Shown here piece after piece: positions 62,334-64,000 of a stretch of DNA of 64,000 bases (position 1 is its first letter; each line of letters begins with the position of its first letter). Under the pieces are notes generated by a model, which saw nothing but the letters and a program-made list of their open reading frames with translations, searched no databases and was not told where the DNA came from. The stretch is taken from the NCBI GenBank assembly GCA_934512155.1, contig CAKSWS010000004.1, positions 12,423-76,422 of the forward strand, given 5' to 3'. Both the position numbers and the translations under genes were made by a program. Source of the stretch: an uncultured Eubacterium sp. (GTDB lineage Bacteria > Bacillota > Clostridia > Oscillospirales > Acutalibacteraceae).

Positions 62334-62486
62334 ATGAAAAAATCGAATGATTCAAATAATTTAAATAATAGCTTCGGCGGACTTTATAAAAATGTAAATA
62401 TGTCTTTAAAATCGGCAAACAGGCTTGTTTTGGCAGGTATTGCCGCCCTTGCCCTTTGCCTTGCTTTTGCCGTTGGCAATGCCTAA
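62334..62486 (+). CDS. 50-residue single-span membrane protein at the end of the mgl operon
   Basis: ATG 62334 with AAGGTG 5 bases ahead, TAA at 62484-62486. The first 28 residues are polar and Asn/Ser-rich (KKSNDSNNLNNS). Residues 30-48 form one hydrophobic helix rich in Ala and Leu (LVLAGIAALALCLAFAVG). It starts 32 bases after mglC in the same direction. No known family recognised. It could be a regulatory or stabilising microprotein of the transporter; alternatively it is a chance frame, but the good ribosome site and position argue for a gene. Confidence 0.6.
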   Translation: MKKSNDSNNLNNSFGGLYKNVNMSLKSANRLVLAGIAALALCLAFAVGNA

Positions 62487-62635
62487 CTTTGTGTTGAAAT
62501 TTGATTAAATAAAAAATTTAACTTTTATGTAATATTTTAAATTGTATATTGTAAAAAATAATTTGTTATGTTATGATGAAATAGCAAGAATATGCTGATT
62601 TTTGCGAAAAATTTTTACTCGGCGGGGTGTGGCAA

Positions 62636-63541
62636 ATGTTTAAGTCCGGCTTAATAAAGGCAAATTTTGCTTTTTTATGCTTTGTGATTTTTCTTGCCGC
62701 ACCCTTTAATGTTTTTGCTTATGACAGCAATTATTTAAACAGTCTTGAATATTGGCAGTCTAACGAAAACGCATCCGTTTATCAGATTGAAGATGAGCGT
62801 GTCGGCGGATTTTTTCAAACATTTACCGATTATGATAACAGCGTTGTTTATATTCATTTATCTCACAGCGCACCTGTGGATGAAGGTGTTTTTGTTTGCT
62901 TTATATTAAATGATGACGGCAGCAGAATTGATTTTTCCGAAGGTGAAACAAAAATCGGCGATATAACTGTTAACGCTCAATATTTTAATGCAGGCAGTGA
63001 AATTTGTTTTTGTGTTGATTTAAAGAAGGCGGCTAAAACTTTTGAAAATGACACTTTTGGGCTGTATATTTCATCCGGTGATGACATATATACCGTTTCT
63101 TCCGAAATTGGAACGGGAATATTGAAAAATCGTGCAGAAAACACTAAAACTACTACGCAAAAATCATCAAAAACCACAAAAAGTTCAAAATCTTCAACTA
63201 AAAAGGCAACAACTAAAAAGCAAACTACAAAAAGTCAAGCCGGCAAAACAACAAAATATAAGTATAACGCCGGTGAAAAAACAACTTCCGGCAAAGAAAC
63301 AAGTACGCTTGCTGAGGATGAAAATACAAAAAATACAGTACTTTTAACGGAAAACAGCGGTGAAGATTCTTCAACTTATCCTTTCGTTTCAAAGGTGCTG
63401 ATTATGGCGGCATTTATTTTGTTTGCCTGCGGTATGTTGTTAATAACCATTTATTTGCTTAAAAAGCAAAATGCCGATAATCAGGCAGAAAAAGAAAATG
63501 AAAATACACCGTCTTCAAATGATTTTAACGATGAAGAGTAA
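62636..63541 (+). CDS. Secreted, C-terminally anchored Lys/Thr/Ser-rich protein
   Basis: 301 residues from ATG 62636 (GGGG 8 bases ahead; GTG 62627 is the other start). Signal peptide (about 1-29, ending NVFA), an extracellular domain of about 130 residues with short beta strands (SLEYWQSNENASVYQI, SVVYIHLSHS), then a low-complexity Lys/Thr/Ser segment (about 163-215), a membrane helix near 247-270 followed by LLKKQ, and an acidic tail inside. The layout resembles cell-wall-spanning stalk proteins. I recognise no domain family. Confidence 0.72.
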   Translation: MFKSGLIKANFAFLCFVIFLAAPFNVFAYDSNYLNSLEYWQSNENASVYQIEDERVGGFFQTFTDYDNSVVYIHLSHSAPVDEGVFVCFILNDDGSRIDFSEGETKIGDITVNAQYFNAGSEICFCVDLKKAAKTFENDTFGLYISSGDDIYTVSSEIGTGILKNRAENTKTTTQKSSKTTKSSKSSTKKATTKKQTTKSQAGKTTKYKYNAGEKTTSGKETSTLAEDENTKNTVLLTENSGEDSSTYPFVSKVLIMAAFILFACGMLLITIYLLKKQNADNQAEKENENTPSSNDFNDEE

Positions 63542-63575
63542 ATAAAAAAGCCGATGTTTTGCATCGACCGAAATT

Positions 63576-63606
63576 AAAGCAGCCCGGTGCAAATTGGGTT
63601 GCTTTT
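63576..63606 (+). terminator. Terminator of the secreted protein gene
   Basis: AAAGCAGCCC (63576-63585) / GGGTTGCTTT (63596-63605), one G-U pair, then a T-run. A smaller CGATG/CATCG hairpin precedes it. Confidence 0.75.
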
Positions 63607-63615
63607 TTATATGTA

Positions 63616-63637
63616 AAAGCACGGCAAGCCGTGCTTT
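63616..63637 (-). terminator. Terminator of the recombinase gene
   Basis: Perfect 10-base stem AAAGCACGGC / GCCGTGCTTT around two bases, 24 bases past the recombinase stop, with a T-rich run on the minus strand. Confidence 0.7.
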
Positions 63638-63661
63638 GGATTACTTTTTAGCAATCATAGC

Positions 63662-64000
63662 TTATTTCATAGATTCTTCATAAGCCTTAATCATTTTCTT
63701 ACTATTGCTACCTGCACGGCTCGTAAGGTTTTGAAGGGTTTTAGTGACTGTTGTTCCGGCTTTCAAGTGTATCTCAAAGCGTGTTATTTCCTCGTCGGGA
63801 TAGACTGTAATATCGCTTATATATCGGTCAATAAACGCTCTGTCGATTTCCTCACCGTCAATGTGTTTTTCCGCCGCTTTCAGTATGGCCTTGATTTCTG
63901 CAAGCTCTTTTTTCATCTCTCGCTCGGTTTTTGATGTTTTGTTCAGGGCGTTTATTTTTTTCTCAATATCCTTGATTTCGTTATCGCAGTCGGCAGTCAT
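63662..64000 (-). CDS. Large serine recombinase, C-terminal part (DUF4368), 5' end beyond the right edge
   Basis: 112 residues of the 3' end are seen. A charged coiled coil (EIKDIEKKINALNK, EMKKELAEIKAILK) is followed by EEIDRAFIDRYISDITVYPDEEITRFEIHLK, typical of the DUF4368 tail of large serine recombinases such as those of Tn5397-like elements. The catalytic resolvase domain would lie to the right. The codons are visibly richer in G and C than the neighbours, a sign of transfer. This marks the likely border of an integrative element. Confidence 0.8.
   Translation of the reverse strand: MTADCDNEIKDIEKKINALNKTSKTEREMKKELAEIKAILKAAEKHIDGEEIDRAFIDRYISDITVYPDEEITRFEIHLKAGTTVTKTLQNLTSRAGSNSKKMIKAYEESMK

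Noticed and set aside
63132-63347. 71-residue Lys/Gln-rich frame
   Set aside because: It is a shifted reading of the Lys/Thr-rich spacer of the secreted protein.

Overview
The window looks like the chromosome of a low-GC, anaerobic Firmicute of the class Clostridia, probably an Oscillospiraceae/Ruminococcaceae-type gut bacterium. This is inferred from AT-rich DNA, strong GGAGG-type ribosome binding sites, a T-box leader on thrS, RNase Y, a CpsCD-type polysaccharide kinase pair, a monomeric [FeFe]-hydrogenase, many glycoside hydrolases with GPH-type sugar symporters, and a DUF4368-type large serine recombinase tail. No rRNA or other marker fixes the species.

Layout. 1-6994 (minus strand) is an exopolysaccharide/capsule operon: chain-length regulator, tyrosine kinase, polyprenyl-phosphate sugar-1-P transferase, two GT4 glycosyltransferases, an acyltransferase and a radical SAM enzyme that runs off the left edge. 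Its promoter carries two overlapping perfect palindromes. 7017-13472 is housekeeping: Dabb protein, RNase Y, thrS with T-box, prmA and a YhaM-like HD exonuclease. 13594-16798 has a Zn-ribbon/PASTA protein whose kinase domain has lost the usual catalytic residues, and an AGCS amino-acid symporter. 16982-28961 is a glycan-utilisation region: GPH symporter, esterase, GH31, GH16 lipoprotein, GH36, and on the other strand a GH95 lipoprotein preceded by a nucleotidyltransferase. 29002-33340 has an amidohydrolase, a Tam-like methyltransferase and a GPH symporter with a long coiled-coil tail.

33387-35661 is the least ordinary stretch: a DUF4417 protein fused to a His-rich segment and a C-terminal domain, then a paralogue of only the C-terminal part, then a truncated second copy of the DUF4417 core about 89% identical in DNA. 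It looks like a recombined tandem array of phage-like genes. 35778-44148 holds a DMT transporter, a YbaK-type deacylase, alr, a TetR regulator, the [FeFe]-hydrogenase, an FRG-domain protein and nadBC. 44256-53029 holds a HAD-phosphatase/GPH-symporter pair, a metallophosphoesterase and two complete potassium uptake systems in a row (ktrBA then trkAH). 53433-57886 holds murA, a YycJ-like MBL hydrolase, rlmH and asnB.

57950-58364 carries tRNA-Thr(UGU) and tRNA-Tyr(GUA); the 3' end of tRNA-Tyr with its terminator and an inverted copy of the T-arm is duplicated as an 88-bp direct repeat around two GAA-loop hairpins. 58523-62486 is the mglBAC galactose/glucose ABC transporter followed by a 50-residue single-span membrane protein. 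A secreted, C-terminally anchored Lys/Thr/Ser-rich protein follows. The right edge enters the 3' end of a large serine recombinase on the minus strand, probably the border of an integrative element.

All calls come from reading translated sequence and motifs; no database search was run.
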